From positions 1-23,995 of the forward strand of contig DATCLS010000025.1 of assembly GCA_036563805.1 (NCBI GenBank): DNA of 23,995 nucleotides. Reading direction: 5' to 3'. The notes beneath the pieces are model-generated. The model was not told where the DNA came from. It worked only from the letters and a program-made list of their open reading frames with translations, and did not search any database. This document shows, piece after piece, positions 14,302-21,305 of this stretch. The position numbers were made by a program, and so were the translations under genes. Source of the stretch: DATCLS01 sp036563805. Lineage in GTDB: Bacteria; Actinomycetota; Acidimicrobiia; Acidimicrobiales; VFJN01. Each line of letters opens with the position of its first letter. The stretch's first letter is position 1.

Positions 14302-14733
14302 ATGAGACGTTCGCTCATCGGCGTTGTCGTCGCGGGCGCGCTCGTGCTGGGCGCCTGCGGCGGTGACGATGACGACGCCGCGAGCGGCGACTTCTGCTCG
14401 ACGATGGAGGATCTCGTCCGGGCCGCCTCCCGGGACGAGGCCGACCCGAACGAGGCCCGCGAGACGCTGAACGAGCTGGAGCCGCCGGAGGAGATCGCTG
14501 AGGAGTGGGACCAGTACGTCCCGCTCATCACCCAGGCCGGGGACATCGACCCCGAGGACGCCGAGGCCCAGGCCGAGTACCGGGAGGACCTCCAGCAGGC
14601 CGAGCAGGCCGGGGTGGAGATCAACCGCTACCTGGCCGACGAGTGCGACATCGCCGAGGCCAGCACCCCGCCGGCCGGCGAGGGCGGCCAGGGCGCCGGC
14701 GAGGGCGGCCAGGGCAGCGGCGAAGGCGAGTAG
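14302..14733 (+). CDS. Small lipoprotein 1 of a tandem trio, unknown function
   Basis: A 143-residue exported protein. MRRSLIGVVVAGALVLGAC is a signal peptide with lipobox LGAC (lipidated Cys at 19), followed by an acidic GGDDDD tether. The mature part has FCSTMEDL, LNELEPPEEIAEEW and a later single cysteine in LADECD, so one disulfide (FC to EC) is likely. The tail is GEGGQGA/GEGGQGS, an imperfect 21-bp repeat. AAGGAGAG lies just before ATG 14302. It shares the FC ... LE(A)PPEE/V(I/V)A ... C pattern with the two genes that follow, so the three are probably paralogues. It is likely anchored to the outer face of the membrane. No known family was recognised. Confidence 0.85.
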   Translation: MRRSLIGVVVAGALVLGACGGDDDDAASGDFCSTMEDLVRAASRDEADPNEARETLNELEPPEEIAEEWDQYVPLITQAGDIDPEDAEAQAEYREDLQQAEQAGVEINRYLADECDIAEASTPPAGEGGQGAGEGGQGSGEGE

Positions 14734-14873
14734 GCGACGACCGATCGGGCGCCGGGCAGGCGCGCCGGACGGGCGCGCCGAGCGCCAGACCCGGGCGGGG
14801 TGACCGGAGCGGCCAGCCCGGACGGTCGAGACCCGAGCGGTCCGAGCGGAGCGGTCCAAAGGAGGAGGCAGAA

Positions 14874-15380
14874 GTGGCGGGTCGAGAGCGGACAGGGTCG
14901 ACGGCCGGCCGCCGTTCGGTGGCTGGCCGTCGTCGCGCGGCGGTGGCGAGCGCCGGGCTGGCGGTCGCGCTGGCGCTGGGCGTCACCGGGTGCGGCGCCG
15001 GCGGTGCAGACGGGGACGGCTCGGGCGACGAGCGCGCCCCCGGCGGCGTCGCCGGCCGGTTCTGCGAGGAGTACGCCGGTTATCAACAGGCGTTCAGCGG
15101 CGGCGCCACCTACGCCGAGGTGCTCGCCGCCCTGCGTGACCTGGAGGCGCCGCCGGAGGTGGCCGACGACCTCGATGCTCTGACCCGGGCCGTCGAGGCG
15201 ATGGCGACCGTGGACACCTCGGACCCCGAGGCCGTCGCCCGGTTCCAGGAGACGACGTCGGCGGCGGCCCAGGACGCCAACGCCAACATCATCGGCTACG
15301 TGATCGCCACCTGCCCGGGCTACGACGGCCCAGGCGCCGGCGAAGCGGGCGAAATCGTCCCCTCGGCCTCGGGCGGCTAG
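14874..15380 (+). CDS. Small lipoprotein 2 of the tandem trio
   Basis: A 168-residue exported protein starting at GTG 14874, chosen because AAAGGAGGAGG lies 5 nt upstream. The N-terminus is long and arginine-rich (GRRSVAGRRRAAVASAG), then hydrophobic ALALGVTGC with lipobox VTGC. A Gly/Asp-rich tether follows. The mature part contains FCEEYAGYQQAFS, LRDLEAPPEVADDL and ATCPGY near the end, matching the two neighbours in order and spacing. The Arg-rich n-region is different from the short ones of lipoproteins 1 and 3. It has its own ribosome site after a 140-bp gap that contains two GGCGCGCC palindromes. Function is unknown. Confidence 0.82.
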   Translation: MAGRERTGSTAGRRSVAGRRRAAVASAGLAVALALGVTGCGAGGADGDGSGDERAPGGVAGRFCEEYAGYQQAFSGGATYAEVLAALRDLEAPPEVADDLDALTRAVEAMATVDTSDPEAVARFQETTSAAAQDANANIIGYVIATCPGYDGPGAGEAGEIVPSASGG

Positions 15381-15390
15381 GGTCACGGGT

Positions 15391-15411
15391 CGGCGCCCCG
15401 GGGAGGCGCCG
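15391..15411. terminator. Hairpin between lipoproteins 2 and 3
   Basis: CGGCGCC (15391-15397) and GGCGCCG (15405-15411) form a perfect 7-bp stem around a 7-nt loop, 10 bp after the stop of lipoprotein 2 and 45 bp before the start of lipoprotein 3. It could be a terminator or an mRNA-processing or stability element. Confidence 0.4.
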
Positions 15412-15456
15412 TCCGGGCCAGCTGGGGAAGCACCAGCCCGAACGAGAGGGAGACAT

Positions 15457-15930
15457 ATGCGAAGGACCGTCATCGGTCTCGCGGTCGCGGCCGTGTTCGT
15501 CCTCGGCGCGTGTGGCGGGGACGACGACGACTCGTCGAGCGACGCTGCTGAGTCGGAGTCGAGCGGCGAGGTGTCGGCGTCCAGCCCCGAAGCGGAGCGG
15601 TTCTGCAACGACTTCCTGGACCTGACCCAGTCGGGTGCGGCCGGGAGCAGCCCCGAAGCCGCCGTCGAGGCGCTGCGCGGCCTCGAGCCGCCGGAGGAGA
15701 TCGCCGACGCGTTCGCCCTCACCATCGAGGGCACCGAGCTCCAGGCGCAGATGGCGGCCGAGGGCGACGGTCAGCCCGACCCCGAGCTGCAGGCCGAGTT
15801 CGACGAACGGTCGGAGGAGTTCCAGCAGGCCAACATGCAGGTCCAGGAGTTCCTCGCCACCGAGTGCAACCTGGGGCCGGCACCGTCCGAGTCCGAGGGC
15901 GACTCCGGGGGCGAAGACGCCGGCGGCTGA
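15457..15930 (+). CDS. Small lipoprotein 3 of the tandem trio
   Basis: A 157-residue exported protein. MRRTVIGLAVAAVFVLGAC is a signal peptide with lipobox LGAC, followed by GGDDDDSSS and a Ser/Glu-rich tether. The mature part has FCNDFLDLTQ, LRGLEPPEEIADAF and TECNLG, matching lipoprotein 1 most closely (same signal peptide type, LEPPEEIA identical). The tail is acidic (SESEGDSGGEDAGG). GAGAGGGAG lies 4 nt before ATG 15457. The gene ends 33 bp from the convergent RsbW-like gene. Function is unknown; the two mature cysteines probably form a disulfide. Confidence 0.85.
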   Translation: MRRTVIGLAVAAVFVLGACGGDDDDSSSDAAESESSGEVSASSPEAERFCNDFLDLTQSGAAGSSPEAAVEALRGLEPPEEIADAFALTIEGTELQAQMAAEGDGQPDPELQAEFDERSEEFQQANMQVQEFLATECNLGPAPSESEGDSGGEDAGG

Positions 15931-15963
15931 CGGCCGGAGGCGGCCGGAGACGAGAGGACGGCG

Positions 15964-16431
15964 CTAGTCCGGGTCCGGCCGGCGGACCGTCAGCCGGACC
16001 CGGGTGCCGTCGTCCGTCGGCGAGAACGTGACCTCGTCGGCCAGCGTCCGCATGAGCGGGATGCCGAGCCCCCGCTCGTGACGGAGGCGGCGGGGGTCGG
16101 TCGCCGCCGGCAGGGTCTCCACCCTGTCGGGGTCGAACCCGGCGCCCCGGTCGACGATCTCGACCGACACCGCGCTCTGGCTCAGGTCGCAGCGGACGAA
16201 GACAGGGCCCTCGGCCCAGGCGGCGCGGTGGGCGTCGATGGCGTTGGAACAGGCCTCGGTGACGGCGACCTTGAGGTCGTCGAGCCGCGCCCCGGCGAGG
16301 CCGGGGGACAGGGCGATGACGGCCGCGTCGACGATGATGCGGACGAGCGACAGGTAGGCAGGGCGGGCGGGGATCGCCAGCTCGACGACCGTCGACGGGC
16401 CCCCGCCCTCAGGCCGAACGCCGCTGGCCAG
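15964..16431 (-). CDS. RsbW-like anti-sigma factor / serine kinase (HATPase_c), apparent CTG start
   Basis: A 155-residue GHKL ATPase of the RsbW/SpoIIAB type. The N box is EACSNAID (E59, N63), G1 is DRGAGFD (D94, G96, G98) and G2 is RGLGIPLMR (120-128). It would bind a sigma factor and phosphorylate the STAS partner encoded just upstream. The frame has no ATG, GTG or TTG before the N box; the first such codon is GTG 16170, which would delete half of the ATP site. CTG 16431 has GGAGG (16444-16440) exactly 8 nt upstream and lies 4 nt after the STAS stop codon, so I take it as the start. The alternative is a sequencing error or frameshift that hides a normal start. No sigma factor gene is adjacent. 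Confidence 0.8.
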   Translation of the reverse strand: MASGVRPEGGGPSTVVELAIPARPAYLSLVRIIVDAAVIALSPGLAGARLDDLKVAVTEACSNAIDAHRAAWAEGPVFVRCDLSQSAVSVEIVDRGAGFDPDRVETLPAATDPRRLRHERGLGIPLMRTLADEVTFSPTDDGTRVRLTVRRPDPD

Positions 16432-16435
16432 CTCC

Positions 16436-16774
16436 CTAACCTCCAGCGACTGCCGCGTCGAGTGACGGGAGCAGCGGCACCGCCTTGTCGAGCCCGGTGA
16501 TCTCGAACAGGCGCCGGATGCGGGCCTGCGTGCAGACCAGCCGCAGGTCGCCGCCCTGGGTCCGGGCGCGCTTCAGCGCGCTCACGATGACGCCCAGGCC
16601 GGTGGAATCGAGGAAGTCCACCCCCTCGAGGTCGAGGACGAGCCTCGTGGACCCGTCGCCGACGAGCCCGATGAGCTGCTCGCGCAGTGACGGCGCCGTC
16701 GCGACATCGAGCTCGCCGTAGACGGACACGACGGTCCACCCGGCGACATCGGAGACCTCGGTGCGTACGTCCAT
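16436..16774 (-). CDS. STAS-domain anti-sigma factor antagonist (RsbV/SpoIIAA-like)
   Basis: A 112-residue single STAS domain. VSVYGELDVATAPSLREQL and LVLDLEGVDFLDSTGLGVIV are typical, and the phospho-acceptor is S57 in DSTGLG. In the partner-switch scheme the unphosphorylated form binds the RsbW-like kinase and frees the sigma factor. The kinase gene follows after 4 nt, so the pair is one operon with coupled translation. ATG 16774 has no ribosome site, but TAGGGT lies 10 nt upstream, suggesting a very short leader. The upstream gap is shared with the divergent helicase gene. Confidence 0.93.
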   Translation of the reverse strand: MDVRTEVSDVAGWTVVSVYGELDVATAPSLREQLIGLVGDGSTRLVLDLEGVDFLDSTGLGVIVSALKRARTQGGDLRLVCTQARIRRLFEITGLDKAVPLLPSLDAAVAGG

Positions 16775-16784
16775 GGCGCCGCTG

Positions 16785-16790
16785 ACCCTA
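16785..16790 (-). promoter_or_regulatory. -10 box of the STAS/RsbW operon
   Basis: TAGGGT on the minus strand, 10 nt before ATG 16774. The leader would be about 3 nt. Confidence 0.4.
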
Positions 16791-16916
16791 CCGCCTCGGA
16801 CAAAGGGCTGGCCGCTGCAGCGTGCGCGCCCAGGTTCCGGGGGTCTCGGGGGTTCGGGCGCGGACCGCCGGCCGATGGCGGGTGGTCGCGCGGCGGTGCG
16901 CCTGGGGCTACAGGAA

Positions 16917-16950
16917 TGGAATTCCACAGGCGTAACCTGGGTCGTAGGCT
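16917..16950 (+). promoter_or_regulatory. Candidate promoter of the helicase gene with a palindrome over the -35
   Basis: TTCCAC (16922-16927), 17-nt spacer, TAGGCT (16945-16950), then 10 nt to the ATG. The perfect palindrome TGGAATTCCA (16917-16926) covers the -35 and may be an operator. The -35 match is weak. Confidence 0.4.
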
Positions 16951-16960
16951 CTAGGGCGTC

Positions 16961-19507
16961 ATGCTGACGATCGGCGCGGACGCGGTGGAGCCCGCCCGCG
17001 GGGCGGAGCCCCCGGGGGACGCCGACGGTGCCGCCGATGGCGCCGAGATCAAGGGCGGCACCGAGGGCCCGGAGAGCCGCGGCGACCCCGGCGAGATCGG
17101 ACGGCTCGGCGGGCTCGAGGGCCTCGGGGGCGTCGGGGGCGTCAAGGGCTTCGACGGTGCCGGTCGAGTCGATCGCTCGCCGGTCGGCGACGACCTCGCC
17201 GCCCTGTACACCACCCTGGCGGCGCGGGCGGGGGCCTCGTCCGCGCCCTGGGGCGCCGACGACGACCCGTGCTCGCCTCTCGTGCACGTCCACCGGCTGC
17301 CGGCCCGGCCCGCCCGGACCGGCGAGCTCGCCCGGCCGCTGCCGCCGGAGGTCGAGGCCCGCCTCGGCGTGGCCGCGCTGTGGTCGCACCAGGCCGAGGC
17401 GATCGACCTGGTGCGCTCGGGCCGATCGGTCGTCGTGGCCACGGGGACGGCGTCGGGCAAGTCGCTCTGCTACCAGGCACCCATCGCCGAGGCGGCGCTC
17501 GCGCCGGTGCGCTCGGGCTCGTCGCTGCTCGTCTTCCCGACCAAGGCCCTCGCCCACGACCAGCTCCGGGCGCTGACCGAGCGCGGCTTCCCCGGCGTGC
17601 TGGCGGGCTCCTACGACGGCGACGCCGGCAACGAAGAGCGGGCCTGGATCCGCCGCCAAGCCAACGTCGTCCTCACCAACCCCGAGATGCTGCACAGCGG
17701 GATCCTCCCGCACCACGACCGGTGGGCCCGGTTCCTCGGCCGCCTGCGCTACGTCGTGATCGACGAGCTGCACGCCTTCCGGGGCATCTTCGGCAGCCAT
17801 CTGGCCCACGTGCTGCGTCGACTGCGCCGCCTGGCCAATCGGTACGGGGCCGACCCGACGTTCATCTGCTGCTCGGCCACGATCGGCCAGCCCGAGGTGC
17901 TGGCCTCGGCGCTGTGCGGGGTGCCGGTCGAGCCGGTCGTCGACGACGGCTCGCCCCGGGGCGAACGGCTGGTGGCGGTGTGGAACCCGCCCCAGCTCGA
18001 CGAGGTGACCGGCGTGCGGGCGTCGAGCAACGTCGAGACCGCCGGGCTCGTGGCGGAGCTGGTCGGCTCGGGCCGGCGCACCATCGCCTTCTGCCGCAGC
18101 CGTCGGGCGACCGAGGTCGTGGCGTCGGACGTGCGGCGGCGGCTGCCCGACGACGTGCGGCGCCGGGTCAAGCCCTACCGGGGCGGCTACCTGGCCGGGG
18201 AGCGGCGCGAGATCGAGGACGAGCTGTTCGGCGGCCGGCTCGACGGGGTGGTGGCCACGAGCGCGCTGGAGCTGGGCATCGACGTGGGCGGGCTCGACGC
18301 GGTCGTGCTCAACGGCTTCCCGGGCACGATCGCCTCGTTCTGGCAGCAGGCCGGGCGGGCCGGGCGCGCTGGCCAGCCGTCGGCCGCCGTGCTGGTGGCC
18401 GGGGCCGATCAGCTCGACCAGTGGCTGGCGACCCACCCCGAGCAGCTCGTGGTCCGCCCGCCCGAGCCAGCGGTCATCAACCCCGCCAACCCGTTCGTGG
18501 CCGACGCACACCTGCGCTGCGCCGCCCAGGAGATGCCGCTGACCCACGACGACGAGCGCTACTGGCCCGGCCTGCTCGACGAGGTGGTGCTGCGGCTGGC
18601 CCGCGACGACCAGGTGACCGTGCGCGAGCGGCCCCGGGGCCAGGGCCCCCAGGCGCTGTACACCGGGGGCGGGTGGCCGGCGCACGGCGTCGGGCTGCGG
18701 GCTGGCTCGGGCGGCGAGCTGCGCATCCGCACCGCGGACGGCACACCGGTCGGCACGGTCGAGCTGGGCCGGGCCTGCGAGCAGGTCCACCCCGGGGCCT
18801 CGTATTTGCACGCCGGCCAGACCTGGCGGGTGACCGAGCTCGACCTCGAGGGCCGCACCGCCATCGTCGAGCCCGACGACGGCTCGACCTACACGGTCGC
18901 CCGGGTCGACATCGACATCCGCATCGTGAGCTGCGACGCCCGCCGGCCCCTGGGCCCACCCGGGACCGGGCTCGAGGTGGGCCTGGGCGCGGTCGAGGTC
19001 CACCAACAGGTGACCGGCTACCAGCGCAAGGACGCGCTGACCGGCCAGTCGCTCGGCGTGGAGGAGCTCGACCTGCCGGCCTCCACCCTGCGCACCCGGG
19101 CGTTCTGGTACGTCGTGCCCGAAGGCGTGCTGGACGCGGCCGGCATCGACCGCGCCGCCGTCCCCGGCGCCCTGCACGCCGCCGAGCACGCCGCCATCGG
19201 GGTGCTGCCGCTGTTCACGATCTGCGACCGCTGGGACGTCGGCGGCGTGTCGACCCCCTACCAGCGCGACCTGGCGGCGCCCGCCATCGTCGTCTACGAC
19301 GGCTACGAGGGCGGGGCCGGGGTCGCCGAGCTGGGCTTCGACGCCGCCGTCCGTCACCTGGCGGCCACGCGGGCGGTGGTGGAGTCGTGCCCGTGCACGG
19401 CCGGCTGCCCGTCGTGCGTGCAGTCGCCCAAGTGCGGCAACGGTAACGAGCCGCTGGACAAGGCGGCGGCCGCCGCACTGCTGAAGGTGCTGGCGCAGGG
19501 GGGTTGA
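16961..19507 (+). CDS. DEAH-box helicase with C-terminal Cys cluster (DUF1998), MrfA/YprA-like
   Basis: An 848-residue superfamily 2 helicase. Motifs are Walker A ATGTASGKS (160-168, K167), DELH (268-271), SATIG (305-309), and in the second RecA domain SALELGIDVGGLD and QQAGRAGRAGQ. The C-terminal DUF1998-type region ends with a C-x-C-x3-C-x2-C cluster (C810, C812, C816, C819) and a further C825, the pattern that binds zinc in the B. subtilis mitomycin-repair helicase MrfA. This points to a 3'-5' DNA helicase in repair of crosslinks or bulky adducts. Residues 1-72 are a Gly/Asp/Glu-rich extension not seen in the family. There is no ribosome site at ATG 16961; TAGGCT 10 nt upstream suggests a near-leaderless mRNA. 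A downstream start is possible but none is better. Confidence 0.93.
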   Translation: MLTIGADAVEPARGAEPPGDADGAADGAEIKGGTEGPESRGDPGEIGRLGGLEGLGGVGGVKGFDGAGRVDRSPVGDDLAALYTTLAARAGASSAPWGADDDPCSPLVHVHRLPARPARTGELARPLPPEVEARLGVAALWSHQAEAIDLVRSGRSVVVATGTASGKSLCYQAPIAEAALAPVRSGSSLLVFPTKALAHDQLRALTERGFPGVLAGSYDGDAGNEERAWIRRQANVVLTNPEMLHSGILPHHDRWARFLGRLRYVVIDELHAFRGIFGSHLAHVLRRLRRLANRYGADPTFICCSATIGQPEVLASALCGVPVEPVVDDGSPRGERLVAVWNPPQLDEVTGVRASSNVETAGLVAELVGSGRRTIAFCRSRRATEVVASDVRRRLPDDVRRRVKPYRGGYLAGERREIEDELFGGRLDGVVATSALELGIDVGGLDAVVLNGFPGTIASFWQQAGRAGRAGQPSAAVLVAGADQLDQWLATHPEQLVVRPPEPAVINPANPFVADAHLRCAAQEMPLTHDDERYWPGLLDEVVLRLARDDQVTVRERPRGQGPQALYTGGGWPAHGVGLRAGSGGELRIRTADGTPVGTVELGRACEQVHPGASYLHAGQTWRVTELDLEGRTAIVEPDDGSTYTVARVDIDIRIVSCDARRPLGPPGTGLEVGLGAVEVHQQVTGYQRKDALTGQSLGVEELDLPASTLRTRAFWYVVPEGVLDAAGIDRAAVPGALHAAEHAAIGVLPLFTICDRWDVGGVSTPYQRDLAAPAIVVYDGYEGGAGVAELGFDAAVRHLAATRAVVESCPCTAGCPSCVQSPKCGNGNEPLDKAAAAALLKVLAQGG

Positions 19508-19632
19508 GGGGCGGCGGGGCAGCGGCTGCTGCTTGCGGGGCGAGGGTGGCCCGGCGGGCCTGCTCCCGGTGTGCGGTGTCGGGGCTTGCGCGCCGTGTCG
19601 TCGGTGTCGGGGCGGGTGGGGCATGGGGATCG

Positions 19633-19672
19633 TCCTCATCGTTCGACGCGCATCCTCATCGTTCGACGCGCA
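19633..19672 (-). repeat. Perfect 20-bp tandem duplication at the tadE stop codon
   Basis: The 20-bp unit at 19633-19652 is repeated at 19653-19672. The unit holds the last codons and the stop codon of the TadE-like gene, so a second copy of the MRVER end plus TGA lies just downstream of the first. Confidence 0.95.
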
Positions 19673-20078
19673 TCGTCGCCGTGGCCGTCAGGGTGAGGTC
19701 GCCGAGGGCGGCGCCGATGCCGGGCACGCCGATCTGCGTCGTGTAACGGACCGTGGCCCGGACCCGGCTGCCCACCCCGTCGCGTCCGTCGACCCGCACC
19801 TCCATGCGGCGGGGGTCGAGCGGACCGGCCCGCTCCGCGGCCTGCACGGCGGCCTCCGGATCGGCGTCGACCGCGGCTGCCCGGGCGGCCTCGCGGGCCG
19901 CGTGGCTCACCAGGTTCTGGTCGCGGGCGACGGCGGCCACCTGCACGATGGCGAGCATCAGCAACGCCACCAGCGGCAGGACGAGCGCCAGCTCGACGGT
20001 CGCCTGGCCGGCCTCGGACGCAGCCGGCGTGATGTGCGCGGCGCACGCGGCGGACGCGGCGGGGTGGCGCCGGGTCAC
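19656..20078 (-). CDS. TadE-like pseudopilin
   Basis: A 140-residue membrane-anchored pilin-like protein. After a 24-residue leader comes GQATVELALVLPLVALLMLAIVQ (G24, cleavage before Q25, Glu at +5), the hydrophobic segment, and then RDQNLVSHAAREAARAAAV, the TadE signature. The rest is a beta-rich domain ending in TMRVER. TadE proteins are minor pilins needed for Tad/Flp pilus assembly. GTG 20078 was chosen because it overlaps the stop of the upstream pilin gene (GTGA) and gives the normal length; a longer frame to 20339 only shadows that gene. It is the last gene of the Tad operon. A 20-bp tandem duplication covers its stop codon. Confidence 0.88.
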   Translation of the reverse strand: MTRRHPAASAACAAHITPAASEAGQATVELALVLPLVALLMLAIVQVAAVARDQNLVSHAAREAARAAAVDADPEAAVQAAERAGPLDPRRMEVRVDGRDGVGSRVRATVRYTTQIGVPGIGAALGDLTLTATATMRVER

Positions 20079-20350
20079 TGGCCCGAGGTCAACCGGCTGA
20101 CGACGCTCTCGAAGAGGTTGGTGAAGGCGCCGGTGCCGCCCGCCCAGGCGATGACGCCCAGGGCGATGCCGCCGGCGACGAGGATGACGAGGCCGTACTC
20201 GGCGGTGGCCTGGCCGCGGTCGTCGGAGCCGGTGTCGGTGTCGGACCTGCTGCGACCGCCCCCGGGGGTGCGGGCCAGGGCGAGGACGGCGAGGAGCCGC
20301 CCCGTCGCCGAGCGGGCGACGTTCCGGGGGGTCGAACAAATGGCGGACAT
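20075..20350 (-). CDS. Flp-type pilin / DUF4244-like small pilin
   Basis: A 91-residue prepilin. The leader is long and basic (46 residues), then GQATAEYGLVILVAGGIALG: predicted cleavage after G46, Glu51 as the +5 residue of the mature protein, and the EY pair typical of Flp pilins. The mature form would be only 45 residues, mostly the hydrophobic segment and a short NLFESVVSRLTSGQ tail. It is the likely major subunit of the Tad pilus. GAGGGAG lies 7 nt before ATG 20350. It follows tadC after 28 nt, and its stop overlaps the tadE start. Actinobacterial relatives are often called DUF4244. Confidence 0.87.
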   Translation of the reverse strand: MSAICSTPRNVARSATGRLLAVLALARTPGGGRSRSDTDTGSDDRGQATAEYGLVILVAGGIALGVIAWAGGTGAFTNLFESVVSRLTSGQ

Positions 20351-20378
20351 GGCGTAACTCCCTCGTGGCGGGTGCTGG

Positions 20379-21305
20379 CTAGGGGCTCAGGGAGCCGAAG
20401 GACCCGGCGAGCAGGGGAACGACCGTGAGGATCACGAACGCCGGGAGGGTCGTCAGGACCAGCGGGAACAGGAGGGTGACGGGCAGACGGCGGGCGGCCT
20501 CCTCGGCCTGACGGCGGCGCCGGAGCCGGGCCTCGATGCCGACCCGCTCGAGGGCCGGGCGCAGCGGCGTGCCGTAGCGGTCGTGCTCGGCGAGGGCGTC
20601 GATCAGCGGGCGGGCCGCCGGCCCGGCGACGCGGGCCAGGAGGGCGAGCGCCTCGGCGGTGGTGCCGCCCCGGGCGGCGTGGGCCGCACCGGCCGCCAAG
20701 CCCTCGCCGAGCGCACCGCCGGGCCGGGACCCGATGGCGGCGAACGCCGCCGTGACGGGCAGGCCGGCCGAGGTGGTCAGCGCCAGGAGGTCGACGACGT
20801 CGGGGAGCTGGTCGACCACGGCGGCCTCATGGGCCCGGCCCGCCCGACGCTGCGCCAGCCGCGGCATGACCGCCGCGGCGGCGACGGGCAGCGGCGCCAG
20901 CGGGGGAGCGACGAGGAGGAGGGCCACCGCCGCCAGGGCCGCCCACCCGGCCCGCCGGTCGGCCGCCCGGTCGATGGGGCGGCCGGCCAGGCGGCGGAGG
21001 GTGGCGCCGACCTGGTCGGGGACCAGCGGGCGGGGCGGGGCGCCTTCTCCTGCGGCCCTCCGGGCGTCTCGCCGTGGGGCCGTTGGCCGCCTCGGGGGCG
21101 GGCGCCGGGCCGGCGGGCGGTGGGCGCCCGCCAGCAGCACGACGGTCGCCGCCCAGGCCAGGCCGAGCCCGAGGGCGAGCGCCGGGGCGTGGCGGGTGCC
21201 GGAGGGCGCCTGGGTGGGCGCGGGGATCAGCCCGAGGGCCGAGGCCGGTCCGCACGGCAGCGGACTCAGGCGTCGGCCGAGGCTGGCGGCGGGGGCGGCG
21301 TTCAT
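20379..21305 (-). CDS. tadC: TadC-like type II/IV secretion platform protein (GspF family)
   Basis: A 308-residue inner-membrane protein. The N-terminal third has a membrane segment (ALALGLGLAWAATVVLLAG) and a basic Pro-rich loop. A second hydrophobic pair lies around AALAAVALLLVAPPLAPLPVAAAAV. The cytoplasmic GspF-type domain has QLPDVVDLLALTTSAGLPVTAAF and LLARVAGPAARPLIDAL, and the last membrane helix is LPVTLLFPLVLTTLPAFVIL. With TadB it forms the platform moved by the CpaF-type ATPase. ATG 21305 overlaps the tadB stop (ATGA), which sets the start; an ATG-free extension to 21380 only shadows tadB. Confidence 0.88.
   Translation of the reverse strand: MNAAPAASLGRRLSPLPCGPASALGLIPAPTQAPSGTRHAPALALGLGLAWAATVVLLAGAHRPPARRPPPRRPTAPRRDARRAAGEGAPPRPLVPDQVGATLRRLAGRPIDRAADRRAGWAALAAVALLLVAPPLAPLPVAAAAVMPRLAQRRAGRAHEAAVVDQLPDVVDLLALTTSAGLPVTAAFAAIGSRPGGALGEGLAAGAAHAARGGTTAEALALLARVAGPAARPLIDALAEHDRYGTPLRPALERVGIEARLRRRRQAEEAARRLPVTLLFPLVLTTLPAFVILTVVPLLAGSFGSLSP

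Noticed and set aside
14757..14780. Two GGCGCGCC palindromes between lipoproteins 1 and 2
   Set aside because: Short self-complementary G/C octamers are expected by chance at this composition.
16182..16739. Alternative leftward frame across the STAS/RsbW junction
   Set aside because: It reads Arg-rich sequence and contains none of the N, G1 or G2 motifs of the kinase.
16436..19639. Very long leftward frame opposite the helicase gene
   Set aside because: It is the antisense shadow of the helicase gene; only its last 113 codons (STAS) carry a real protein.
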